Assembly: GCA_024760905.1 (NCBI GenBank) | Contig: CM045737.1 | Span: forward strand, 11,267,726-11,331,725 | Source of the DNA: Plotosus lineatus | Lineage: Eukaryota > Chordata > Actinopteri > Siluriformes > Plotosidae | DNA: 64,000 nt | Direction of reading: 5' to 3' | Part shown: piece after piece, positions 39,601 to 53,000 of the stretch | Position numbering within the stretch: position 1 is the stretch's first letter | How the letters are laid out: every line of letters starts with the position of its first letter | Program-made: the position numbers and the translations under genes | Notes under the pieces: model-generated | The model's input: only the letters and a program-made list of their open reading frames with translations | What the model was told of the DNA's origin: nothing | Database searches by the model: none

Positions 39601-40345
39601 CCTGGAAGATGGTCAATGACCTAGTCTGCATGCCTGCGGGACTCCACTCCGATATTTCTGTCAGGGTTGTTGCCCTTAGCCTTGCACTATCCCTAGTACT
39701 CACAAGGCAGTGAGACTATTTAACCCATAGCTGGAGGTCATGTTGGTGGGTATCAGGGCGTGTACATCCGATACCACACACCTAGGGGCATGACCACCTC
39801 CGTGTCCTCAAAGTATGGCCTGGAGCCGCAAGGTGCTCAGTTGCCCATATGTTGCCACGAGGAGGCATTATGTGGGACTTGTCTATGAGAGGCTATCCCA
39901 CACCGCGGTGTGGGGGCAGGGAAGAATGACACATTCTGCTTCTTTTTTGGCTCATGCAAGCCTGTCCAGAGACGCTTCAATAGACCGTTTGACATATATA
40001 AAGGAATCCCTCGCTACTTTGCGCTTCAATTCATCAAAAAAATTTTTTAATAAATGTTCATCGAATTAAAAAATAAGGAAGAATAGGGGAAAAAGTTAAT
40101 GAAAATGCCACAAAAACAAGGCCAATTATGAAATAAACCACTAAACCAACAAAAAACAACCCAAAATCTCCCATTAAAACTAGTTACATTGTTGCATCTG
40201 AGTGTGCACGTGTATCTGCGAGCGTGCGCGTATGTATAGGTGTGTCGTCATCTCATGCAATACCATCTGTATGTGTGTATTTATATTTTATTTACATCTT
40301 GTGCATTATTTTTGAATGTTTTTTCTAAGCATTTATAGCATATAC

Positions 40346-40396
<51 letters not shown>

Positions 40397-43300
40397 TCTG
40401 TGTGTATGTATATATATATATATATAATGTGTGTATGTATATGTGTGTGTATGTATGTGTATATGTATATATTTATATTATGTAATATTTTCATTAAAAA
40501 TAAAAGGACAGGACAAAGACTTTCTATTGAAACTCCATTTATCACTACCGTGATAGTAGTGATAAATGGAGTTTCAATAGAAAGTCTTTGTCCTGTCCTT
40601 TTATTTTTGTTATTTGCTCTAACAAAGTATTGAGCACTCTCCTACTGAAGGATCTGCTCAGAAAATCCTATATATATAATTTTGTTTTGTTTTTTTTTTC
40701 TCCACAACAGCCGGACAAATTTACCATAACATTTACTTGTCTGTCGTCTTCATTGGAAAATTTATAAGCTCAATTCTAACTGATCTAGAGCCGTTTATGC
40801 TGTATATGGAAAGCCACGACAACCCGCATTTCTCGAGTATGATGTCATGAGCCGGTATAGCGGCTCCCCCGCTGCATAACGGTTAATAACAAGAAAATTA
40901 AAGCATTTGTTTTGTCTCTGTTTACACGACCTGTCATTAGATGCCATTGGTAATCAGGAGCTAATGTTCTCAAGTTGTTCTTAACTCCAGACCTCCATTT
41001 CTTAGATTACCCCCCGGGATACCTTCCATCTGAAGACAAAGCATCAAAGAATCTCCTTGGTTCTGCTACAAGTACGTATAAGAGCACTTTGTGTCATCTT
41101 TGGGTACGTCTAAAGCTTTCACGAACCTACACTTTACTCACATGGGGTAAATAGTATCTGTAAATTCTAGATAATTCATCATGGTTGTCATACTAACGGT
41201 TACATGTGTACTACATACATTATTTATCTTGAGCTTGTTGTTTTAAATTTTATTCGAACCTGTGTCCGTCACATGTATTCTTCCCCACAACTTCATTTTC
41301 AGATTCTTGCTTTCTCAGCACTTTAGTATTATTGTTGTCACATGTTAAAGTTTTGAGCTGACTAGTTTCTTCAGTTATTTCCTCTTGACATGAGCATCAG
41401 TATGCCTTTAGAAAAGTCTGAGTGAGAATGATAATCTGGGCATGATAGCAGCTGGGAGGGATTTGATGCCACACCCTTTTTCTTGATTTTGATTGGTTGC
41501 TGAGAAAGATATGGCACTGATGGTGTTCCAAATGCTGTTTTTTTTTTTTTATTATTATTTTTTTTTTTCTTCCCTCCCCCCATCAGTAGGACTGAACACT
41601 GGTAAAGTGTACCTGTGGTAAATTTGTACTCATTCTTGACACCAGTGTTTCCATCAGGTCATGTCAAGCTTTGCTTCTTGTTCAGGACATTACTGTTATA
41701 TTACTGTTACTTTCAGGCATGTGCTGTGAAATGTGACCCTCATTGACTGTTCCAGCCCTCATAGTGATGTTTTGTCCTATTGGCTGGGCTGTGTGCAGCA
41801 GATACCAGTATAATGTAACACATTGACAGCCAGGAAAATGGCAGTGTGCAAAGCATATGGCTGTACAGACAGCAGGCGGAGAAATCGTGGAAAACGTAAC
41901 ATCGGCACAGGCCATACTCTGAAAATATTTAAATCTAAAACCGGGTGTTGTTCCTTCAGAATTTCTTCATAAAAAGTTATAAGATGACAAGAGCAGCACC
42001 TTGCCATAAGTAATCAGTAAAGGGTAAGTGCCTTTAGTGTGCAGGGTGTTTTCTCACCTACAATGTTGCTTGATTCTTGTTTACTTGTACTGGACCAGAA
42101 CTCATTGTCACTTCGGGGTTGGGGTGGGATGGGGGGTGGGTTGTTTTGCTTTGGGTTGTTTGTAATAGTAGATAAAATTGCCCAGTACAGTGTTTTTGTT
42201 TTTTCTTTTCGGCACCATTTGTATTTAAATAAACTCTGTATCACGTGACATAGAAAATGTATTGTAGGAGGCTACCGTATTTTTCGGACCATATGGCGCA
42301 CTTAAAAGCCTTTAATCTTCAAAAGATCTGATTTATAATCCGGTGCGCCTTATATGTGGCATAGGGTTTTACATTGGATGCCCTTCCTGACACAACCCTT
42401 TAGCAATGGACAGAAACACGCTGATGGCTTTGCAGCTACTCTTGTTGAATGTCAGCAATGGTTCTTTTACATGAACCTCTCACCATGGACAGTGGGAGAC
42501 ATGGCCGGCCTTTTATAACCCAGTTGGCTGCACTGGGGGGGACAGTGACAACCTTGTGGGACTCAAACCCCCAAATTCAGGAACAGCAATCCAGCGCCCT
42601 TTACCATCGGGCCACCACTGCCCCCTCTAGATTATTAATAAATTGTTTGTACATTCTCACGATCTAGATGTATTTGTACACTGCATTCCATAATTATCGG
42701 CACCACTGGTTAAGATGTGTCAAAATTAAATTTTTATTGCAGAAGCTACTCTTCCACTGAAAATTGGAGAAAACTGTAACCTTCAATTCAAATTAATTTT
42801 AACGGTAAAAAAAAAAAATCCCTTAAAGAAATAATTATTTTTCATTACATCGCTTGCCCTTTACAATTATTGGCACCCCTATCAATTCCTAGGAAATAAA
42901 TATAATTCAAGTATTTCTGTCATTTCTACAGTTGTTTACAAAGTTGATCAGATTATTTCAGAACATTTTTATTCGTAATTCATCACTTCCTGTTTCACTG
43001 GGGTATAAATATGACGTGATACACAGAGGCTGTTTCTCCTATTTCACTCATGATAAAGGAACTCACCATTCAAACAGATGTGTGTCGACCTTCACAAGTC
43101 ACGTAATGATTACAAGAAAATCTCCCCTCGCCCGCACCTGCATATATCGACTCTCAGGGGAATCATTAAGAAGTTTATAACAACCAGAACAGTGATAAAC
43201 AAGCCTGGAGGAGGACACAAGGTTATTTTGCCACCATGCACAGTGAGGAGGTTGGTAAGAGAAATAAGTTCTCCAAAGCTCACTGTTAAAGAATCGCAAC

Positions 43301-44090
43301 AAATTGGAGTGTCTTGGGGTCATAAAGTTCCTAAAACAACCAACAGGTGCCGTCTGCATGCCGACAAGCTGTTTGGGAGGCATTGTATTGGGGGGGGGGA
43401 AGCTTTTCTCACTCAAAATCATAAGCTCAAATGTCTGGAGTTTGCTAAGCTGTACTGGGACTGCAACTGGTATCGTGTGCTTTGGTCAGATGAGATCAAG
43501 ATGGAGCTTTTTAACAACAAACACTCCAAGTGGGTCTGACGGAACACAAAAGACGAGTATGCAGAAAAGCACCTCATGCCCACTGTGAAGTCTGGGGGAG
43601 GATTGGTGATGCGGTGGTTGTGTTTCTCTGCCAGAGGCCTCGGGAACTTTGTTCGGGTGCATGGCATCACGAACGCCTTGAAATACAAGGAAATTTTAAA
43701 TCGAAATCTGGTGGCCTCTGCCCAAAAGCTGGATAAATAAAAACAAGATTGGGCATTGTGAGCATTTCTGAAGTGTTGACTATTTATGGGGTGTCCTAAT
43801 TTTTTTTTTTTCACGAGTCTGTGGTTTATTCCAGGTGAAATAAATGTAGTGAGGAAAGGCATTTTGAGGTACGGTCAGTCCTCACTTAACGGCGGCGTTA
43901 CGTACCGCAGACCCCGTTGTTAAGCGATTCCATCGTTAAACGAACCCCGCTGTAGTAGACATTTTGCCTGTATTGTATTTGTACAGTAGGCTACTGTATT
44001 GCATACGTATTGACCATTGAATGCGAGAAGCCATAACTGCTAGCAATCGCTTGGACTCTTACCTAGCAGCGTAGTAGACTTCCGACCGAG

Positions 44091-44123
<33 letters not shown>

Positions 44124-46065
44124 TGAGTAGTCAGGCGAGATGGGGATGTGCCGACACTGTTTATGCGCGAACATACGTACACACTCGCAGCCGTCTTAAC
44201 TCCGAATCGTCGTTAACGGAGTCCATCGTTAAGTGAGGGCTGCCTGTATTTGTTTTCTTTCTACATGATTTCGAGTCCCTCATACACACAACTGCATTAC
44301 ACATCACACTGTCAGCATATATTTTCTGTTATCTGTTTTCTCACGCATTCAAAAATAAAGTTAAATCTTTTTTGTTCACAATTTACTCACTTCAAAGGCT
44401 ATAGATTCTGTATACGTAGACCTTTCGTACTTGTCCAGCCGACCAATCGATGTCAACAGAACGCCTATATATGTACTTGGTGCTGGTTTGAATGTTACTG
44501 AACAGATGTCATGTGTACTACACCATGCCCACCTTGGACCGCCTGTTTATTTAATTTAAACATTATAGTTACACTCAGGGTTCTCGTGATCAGTGGTGGT
44601 TGGCACTTTAATCTACACAAAAAGCTTCAGCTATTTTTCTTTGATAACTGCTCTAGTGGATAGGGCGCAGGATCGCTGATCCTAAGGTTGGGGGTTCAAG
44701 TCCCCACAGGGTTGTCACTGTCCCCCCCCCAGTGCAGCTAACTGGGTTATCAAAGGCAGGCCATGTCTCTCACTGTTTATGGTGTGAGGCATGTAAAAGA
44801 ACCATTGCTGACTTTCGTAAAGAGTAGCTGCAAAGCCTTCAGCGTGTTTCTGTCCTTTGCTTAAAAGGGTTGTCACAGGAAGGGCATTCAACGTAAAAAC
44901 CCATGCCAAATCAAATGTGCGAATCAGAAGAAAGAAGAACCACCGTTGTTGCTGTGTGATCACTGGAGTCAGGAGTGTTAGGCTTTTATTTATTTATTTT
45001 TTTTCAGAAATTGAATCTACGTTTTCTCCAACTAGAGAATCATATTTTGATCTGTTGTGAACAATGTCACAATCATTTACTTCTTCATGAAATGTGTCTT
45101 TTGACCCCTTTGTCCGTTCTTTTTTGAGACGTCTCTGTTGGCCTGATCATCATTTTCTTTTTGAAACCTGTTTTGTGGTTTGAGTAACATTTTCAGATGG
45201 TAAATGTAAAAGTTCCTGTTCCTCCATTGGCTAAAATTAACACAAGTGTGCCTCAGTCTACTTCTATTTTAAGTACATCACATCTTTTATGGGGTGCTGG
45301 ATTACCGATTCTAAGGTTGGGGGTTCAAGCCCCACTGTCACTGCGTTGTCACCGCTGTTCCCCCAGTGCAGCTGACTTGGTTATCAAAGGCCGGCCAGGT
45401 CTCTCACTGTTTATGGTGTGAGATTCATGTAAAAGAACCGTTGCTGATTTTCATCAAGAGTCGCTGCACAGCTGTTGCCGTGTTTCTGCCCTGCGATGGC
45501 CTGGCAAGCTGTCCAGGGTGTACTCTGCCCTCGCCTGGAGTTGGCTGAGATGGGCACCAGCTTCCCTGCGACCCTAATTAGGATTATGTGGCTCAGAAAA
45601 TGAATGAAATAATGACACCTTTTATGGTTCCCTTTATATGAACTTAAGGCTTACCATAAGTGTGAAAGGGAGAATAGAGAATCAAAGTTTTGAATTATTG
45701 AAAGGTCGCGTCAACTGTACAGCTGTTCCTTCTTAGCATGGCAAGATTTTTGCCTGTATAGGATCATACATTCTGGTGACATTCTGGTGGAATGCGAATG
45801 GAGTTATTGAATTATTAAAGTAGCCTCGTGTGTTTGAGGTTGATGCAGTAAAGTTTGACACGTCTGTCTACCATGGTGTGTTTCACATTGTTGATCAGAG
45901 AGATTCTGACGGTGTAATACTACATTGAGAGCACAACTGTAAGTCTTTTCTATTCTGTTTGTCATTTCAGATGCAATCTTGACGATGGTCAACAACATAG
46001 CTGCAAATGTGCTCGGGGGGAAGTCTGAGCTTGAAGATGGAGCTCAGATGGAGGGTAAACAAGCC

Positions 46066-46101
<36 letters not shown>

Positions 46102-49100
46102 ATTGATCTATTGGAGTGTTTTCCTTTTCACTCACTAAGACTGTGGTCGGTTTGGGCAAGACAATGGAAGATACAAATGGGAAACTTTCTGCCGCTGAAA
46201 CTACTACAGGACACGGAGTGCGATGAAAATGGATGAGATTTATTGTTCATAGGGAAGGCACTAGAGCATGGGGACATCGTAGTCACTGTTAGAGATGCGG
46301 AGAAAAACGGAAATCTAACTAAAGCGGGATCTGGTCGAGCATGGAGCTGAGAGCCAGAGAGATCACAGGGAAGAGGGACAATCTTCTCGCACTGGGAGGA
46401 GTGCTGTGCTCGTCTTTATAGCCCGTGATTAAGTGGACTCGGGTGTGTGTTTAGAGCTCTATTTGCGTGTGACAGCCATGCCCCTCTCCAGTGTGCAGCG
46501 AGAGAGCTGCCAAAACCAGAGTCTCTCACAACACAGACCATAACACACTAAAATAAAAACCACAGTACAGTTAAAGCATAAGAACAATAAAGATAAGAAT
46601 TTTAACCTTCGTGGTGGTGAGCAGTTGGCATATGTAAATGTTAGAGAGGAGGAGGATCCCCTTTCATAACAGCTTCAGGTGAATCAGAACAAAGGTGTTT
46701 TTCTCTTGCTATTTGCTTTGGCATGGATGACTCTTCTTTAGGATGTCCCTTTCTTTTCTTGAACATTTCTAACGTGGCTTGTTTCTCCCTTCTTTTCAAA
46801 ACCTTACGGAAGTGGCTCATGACCTCATCGTTAAAGGTATTCACAGCGATACATAGTATCAACAACTTCCGGACTTCCCCAGAACAGCGCTCGCTTTATC
46901 AGGGTGATGCATATTATCAACCACTTCCAGAAAGCGCGCATTTCCCTTCCCTCTTGGTGTCATTTTTTTCCCTCGCACTTTTTGTAGTGTTCGACTTCCA
47001 GATTTTGGTCAACTTTCGGGACAAAAAAAAAATCCTGGATTTTTTTTTTTTTTTTTGATCGAATTCTGATTTGTTTGACCTCTAAAGTGTTTGGGTACTG
47101 AGGTTTCACTGTATTTGAAAACGTGTTTATTGTCCAGAATTAAAAGCGGTGACCTACAAAAGGACATTCAAAGACATTTTCTGTGAACTGTGTCGACAGC
47201 GGCAGTGCATGCATGCGTTGGGCTGCCTGTGTGAGCTCAGATCGAGTTCATGACTTTGACATTCGCACAATTGTACAGCGCCGCTCAAACAGGCACTTCA
47301 AGTTGAATTGATCCTAAATTTTATTCTTAAGATGGATACGTGTGTAATGATTTTACTACATGTAATATAATTAAAGCTTATCCTGGTATTTCCTGTTGAA
47401 CAATAATTTTAAGGCAGAGTTTTTGCCTTTTTCCTGAGCAAATAAGATTCATGTCGAGGGAATCCAGGACAAACATCCTTGCCTGAACCGATTGCTTTAA
47501 AAATGCACTCTGCTCGAAGGAACTTTTATTAAGCCGCCTCGCATGATTTGTACATTTCACGAACTACTGTTAGCTTGAGTCTGTATGGTTTCTATTTATT
47601 ATTATTATTGTTGTTATTAAATAGCAAAACTATCTAATCAGTCTTCGCACCGCATTGTTTTATTTTCTAGCCCTTCTGCTCGTCGTATTATTCGTCTGCT
47701 GTACGTCTCCCAGACTGCCATGATTCGTCTTAACGATTCCGAACCTTAATGTGTAAGTTGTAGATTGTCCCTCCTCGAGTTGCTCCTTATTTGGGAGCCA
47801 GGTGTGTTTGCTTGCCATCGGTAAGTTCTGTATGTGCGTAAGAGTTTCGTCCAGCAGAGGCCACATTTTCTTTCTGAACAACGAGCTCCTTTGTCCATGA
47901 GTGCAAATGTTGAGAGGACAGGAGTCTGCATTCAGCCAGGGGGAAAAGCCTCTGATGCATACGCACTTGTTCCGCTCTCTCTGGTGTCAATCTCGACTTG
48001 TTGCCTCAGGAACCTGTTTTTTACTTTCTACTCCTCTTCATTACACTTTTTTTGTTGTTGTTGTTTCCTGTCTGTTTGTTCCCCTTTTTTATTCTAAGAA
48101 TTATAGACCTGGGCAGGAGCCTGTGATGTGTACTCGCTCATTGTGGTGTTTTTTTCTGTAGCTAATATGTCATCAGGGGCCGAGAACCTCACAGAAGTTA
48201 CCGAGACTGCTCTCACACCAACTCCGACACTCCAGCAGGAACATGAACTGTATGTTTATTCAAATGCATTGGGTTTTTCCTGCATGCTTGATAAAATTCA
48301 GGACAAGATTTTTTTTTAAACATGTAGCATTATTTCACAACAGCCACTTAAATGATGTCATTTCTCGAACCAGGAATTCTGTTTATTATAATGCAGACAC
48401 TCCTCCTATTTGTGGTGTGTTTTTTTTTTTTTTTAAGGATGCACACTCCCGAGCTGGATTCGTCCCTGGTAGAGCTCGACGCAGAAATACCCATTTCCGA
48501 TTCTCCCTCTACTCAAGTACCCATTCCTGAGTCGGTCTCTACTCCTACACCTGAAGAGAGTCGCATCGTCATCCTCATTGAAGATGAAGAGGAAGACCTG
48601 CCCCCGCCCACAGTGACCCTGCTGGAGGAGGAACGTGATGAGGAGCGGCGGCGTGAAGAGGGACACCTCAGAGAGAGCACCTTTTACTGCTCCCAGTTTT
48701 CCACTTTTTCCTGCCTGGCTAGCCTCCATGAGCACCTCCACCTCTACTGTTCTGCCGTTCTGGCTCTGCAGAGACTACGAAGAGAGCGTCACGTGCGTGC
48801 CAACTCCCACACACAACCAGCACCACTCCCAGACCCCAGATCAACTCGAACTCCCTTGCCATCCTCTGAGAATGCTTCAGAAATGGAGACAACCCAAAGT
48901 GAAGAGAATGTGCCTGCCGACACCTCCCCCGTTATTCTCGATCCAATCATTGATGCCCCAATTTTATTAGAGCCAAGCCACTCCTCCTCGCTTCCTTATC
49001 AGAGCTACTCTGAGACTTCTCTTTCTAATGCCACACCCACTGAGGCCATTCCTGACTCTCTGCCCACAAATGAACCCCAAGACTCAATACCACGGTACAT

Positions 49101-49980
49101 GGAGCGCATATCTGAAATTCCGATTCTCACCTTGACTGGAACTTCTGTCAGTTCGACCTTCACCTCCACCACTTCCTTCATCCTCATTCCAACGACTTCC
49201 CTTCTCAATACTGAGATGACTGAGCTCCCTACTCCTACCAATGAGCAGTCGATCCACTCCATTCCCACGCCCATCCGACAAACAGAGATCTCGCCTCCCA
49301 CAGAACTGCCTGTATCCAGCCCTGAGCCTTCACTGGGCATTGAAGATGTCCAGTCTGATATGGCACAACTCACTTCTCAGGAAGAGCCTATGGAGGAAGT
49401 GCAAAGCACCCTACAGCGCACCGCCACAGACTTCTACGCCGAGCTGCAGAACTCGAGCGAGCCGAGCTACGGAAACGGTAACCACGTGCACGGATCCAAC
49501 CAGAAGGAGTCCGTGTTCATGAGACTTAACAATCGGATCAAAGCCCTGGAGATGAACATGTCGCTCAGCAGCAGATACTTGGAGGAGCTTAGCCAGAGGT
49601 AAACCAATTATTCATACCTGGTACTGAGTTTTCATTGGCTGCCATTCGTTGCGTTTTCTTACACGTAACTTTATTGTATGTCATATTACTTATACACTTC
49701 GGGTTTTGTATATACAGACGCTCCCCAACTTTTGTTTTTAATTGGTTCCGGATGGCCGAACGCAAGTTGAAAGTGAACGCAAGTTGTTACAGTGACATAT
49801 GATGAATTTTGGGTTTTCATGAGCTGTATGCCAAAATCATCAGTATTAAAACAATAAAAGATCTGAAATATTTCAGTTGGTGTGCAATGAATCTAAAATA
49901 TATGAAAGTTTAATTTTTATCAGTACATTACAGAAAATAATTAACTTTGTCACAATGCTAATTTTTTAAACACATGCTAT

Positions 49981-50011
<31 letters not shown>

Positions 50012-50032
50012 ATGTATGTGTGTGTGTGTATA

Positions 50033-50063
<31 letters not shown>

Positions 50064-53000
50064 ATGTATATGTGTGTATATATGTATATATGTGTGTGTG
50101 TGCGTGTGTGTATATATGTGTGTGTATGTGTGTGTGTGTGTGTATGTATATGTGTGTATATATGTATATATGTGTGTGTGCGTGTGTGTATATATGTGTG
50201 TGTATGTATATGTGTGTGTGTATATATATATATATAAATATAATGTGTGTGTGTATATATATATATATATATAAATATAATGTGTGTGTGTATATGTATA
50301 TATATATATATATAAAATGTGTGTGTTATGATGCTCACTGCATATTTTAATAGGAATAACTGAGAACCTATTTGATTTCATTAATCAGCCAATCATGTGG
50401 CAGCAGTACATAGAATGTTGCAGATATTCACTCGCAGCTCAAGAAGGCATGTTTATTTTATATGACCATCCTTTTAGTCGTGTTAGACAATCCCTCACAC
50501 TCTTTCATTCCTCACCCTGCTAGTATGCTAACACCACGGCACAGCACTTTATAAGAGCCGATTATGAAGAAAGGTGGAACAACAGATAAGCAATCGCTGA
50601 AAATGTTTGAATCCTGATCATGCCAACAGCATTCTGATGTTGCTCACAGTGGTCCTCAGTGAGTTCAAGGAGCTTGTGTGTATGCCCAGACTCAAAATTA
50701 GAGTAAACATTGGTGGCTGCCATTGCATGTCATGGAGGGGTCACTCCCTGGTCGATGGTGGTCACGAGATGGGGAAGGTAATACCTGATGGGTGGGAATT
50801 GGATATGACGAAATTAGGGAGAAAATGGGGGGGGGGGCAGATAGGTGTGATGTTGAGGGAGGAAAAATTTCCAACCAAAAATGGTGCATGTTCATAGTAT
50901 TTGTGCATGTGAAAGTGATGTCAGGTTTTTTTTTCTTTTTGTTTTCTATCTGCTCTTTGCTCATGCTAACTGTAGTCAAACCATTGTGTTGTGGGGACAG
51001 TGGAGCATCTTTTGCAGCTCCCCCAGTACCAAGAGTGAACGATCATGGCACATAAGATTTTAAATAGTGTACTTTGAATTGTTACTTCTCCTCAGTATTT
51101 TGGAACAAGTGCTATCGTATGTTTACCCACTGTGTTTTTCTGGTGTGCTCTACTGCTACTCAGGTATCGTAAGCAAATGGAGGAGATGCAGCGGGCATTC
51201 AATAAGACCATCATTAAACTGCAGAACACTTCCAGGATCGCAGAGGAACAGGTCCGTATTATTCTTGATCTCCCTACAGTATAGTGTAAATCTTAGTGGC
51301 AGACAGGATGTGGTAAGAGAAATGTAGGCAAGTATACCACATTGGATTAGGTTTAATAAAGTTTTGCATGTGTCTGCTCATGCAGGATCAGAAACAGACC
51401 GAGGCCATACAGATGTTGCAGAGTCAGCTGGAGAATGTCACCAAGCTCATGCTCAACCTGTCAGTCACTGTGGGTCAGTTACAGAAAGAGGTGTGTGCAC
51501 AAGAACACTTCATCTGGATACTTTCTTTTGTTCGTACTCCATCGTCTGGATTGGTTAGTTCTGACGTGATGACTGTTTTGCAGGTGTCGGACAGGCAGAG
51601 TTACTTGGTGGTGTCTCTGGTGTTGTGTCTGGCTCTGGGGCTGCTGTTGTGTATGCAGTGCTGCTGCAGCTCCTCCAATACTAGAAGCTCTGCCATCCCT
51701 GTGAGCAATCACTACCCAAGTCCCAAGAGGTACAACTACAGGGGCAACACACGCACGCTCGCACGCACACGCAAAATGAAACACGTGTTTTGGACTAACG
51801 AAGCGGTCATGCAGCTATCTGGTTTGTTTTAGGTTGCCCGATCTTCATTAGTAAAGCAGATGAAATTCAATTGGTGGTGATCCATTTTTAATGTTTCCTG
51901 ACAGGACTAGGATTTCAAGATGTTTTCCAGTAATAATGCAGGGATTGGAGATGGAGAATAGAAACCCATTTAGTGGAAGAAAGTAAAAAAAAAATCTGTT
52001 ATAACCTTCAACCTGGCAACACTGAAGTCTACTTGCAGTTTATTCTCACTCACTTGTATGCCGAACAGGTTAATCAGATGATAAGGGTTGCAGGGAACCT
52101 GAAGCCTAGTATAGTAGGCCCTCGTTATTCGCGGGGGGTTTGGTTCCGGTCCCTTCCACGAATGAAGATAATCCGTGAGTTCTGTACCTGTAAGTAAAAC
52201 CTCACGTATCATATTACATGCGCGAACAGTTAACTGGAAGTAAAATACTATGTATCTCTTGCATGCACTAAAATATGCTTCGTAAATATGTTCTATAGAC
52301 AAGTCTTACTCATTAATACAGTATTAATGTAGAGAAATGTAGTAATGATGAGAGAACTTTTTAATTTTGCACTGTTTATCGATAAGTCACAAGTGACGTA
52401 TGGTGCTTGTGAGACAAAGCTCGGCTTATCCGGACTTCCGATCTTTCAAGTGAAGGTTGAGGTAGGTTTTAAACATCGATCCATGATGCTACGCTACTCA
52501 AAGCTTGATTAGCGTCTTTATAATCAGCAGCTTGTGGTTGTTGTTTCTTCGTGCCTAGTCTGCATCATCATCGGCAGGTATCTCAGGGTCTTTAGCGTTT
52601 CACCCCAAAACCTGTACGCTTCACCTGAGTGGGGCAGCAAAGACAAAAGACTGTCTTCACCTGCAGGCTGGCTTCTGATTGATTGTAGAGGTCTTCTAAC
52701 ATGCATCCACACACTACTCTCCTGGCTTGTAATTAACTGTGGTCCAATTCTCTCTCCTCTTGATCCACAGCCACCTTGAGCATGTCTCTGCTGAAGCAGC
52801 TATGGTCTTTATCGCCTTCTTTGTGGCGGTAGGGGTAAGACCTATCTTGTGCAGGAAGTCTCTTGTAGATGTTGCAACAAAACCCCTGCATCCAACCTCT
52901 ATTGGCATCAGGCTTGCTTTCCACCCTTTCATGCAAGCTTCATCTACCAAGTCCTGGTATTTTGCGGCTTTCAGTTCGTGTGAGATGTCAAGTCTATCCT

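Noticed and set aside
47660..47990. Three overlapping minus-strand ORFs suggesting a small gene
   Set aside because: No recognisable domain and short; overlapping frames suggest chance openness.
49005..49373. Antisense ORF of 122 codons opposite SUCO exon 16
   Set aside because: Shadow of a low-complexity Ser/Thr/Pro coding exon; no independent support.
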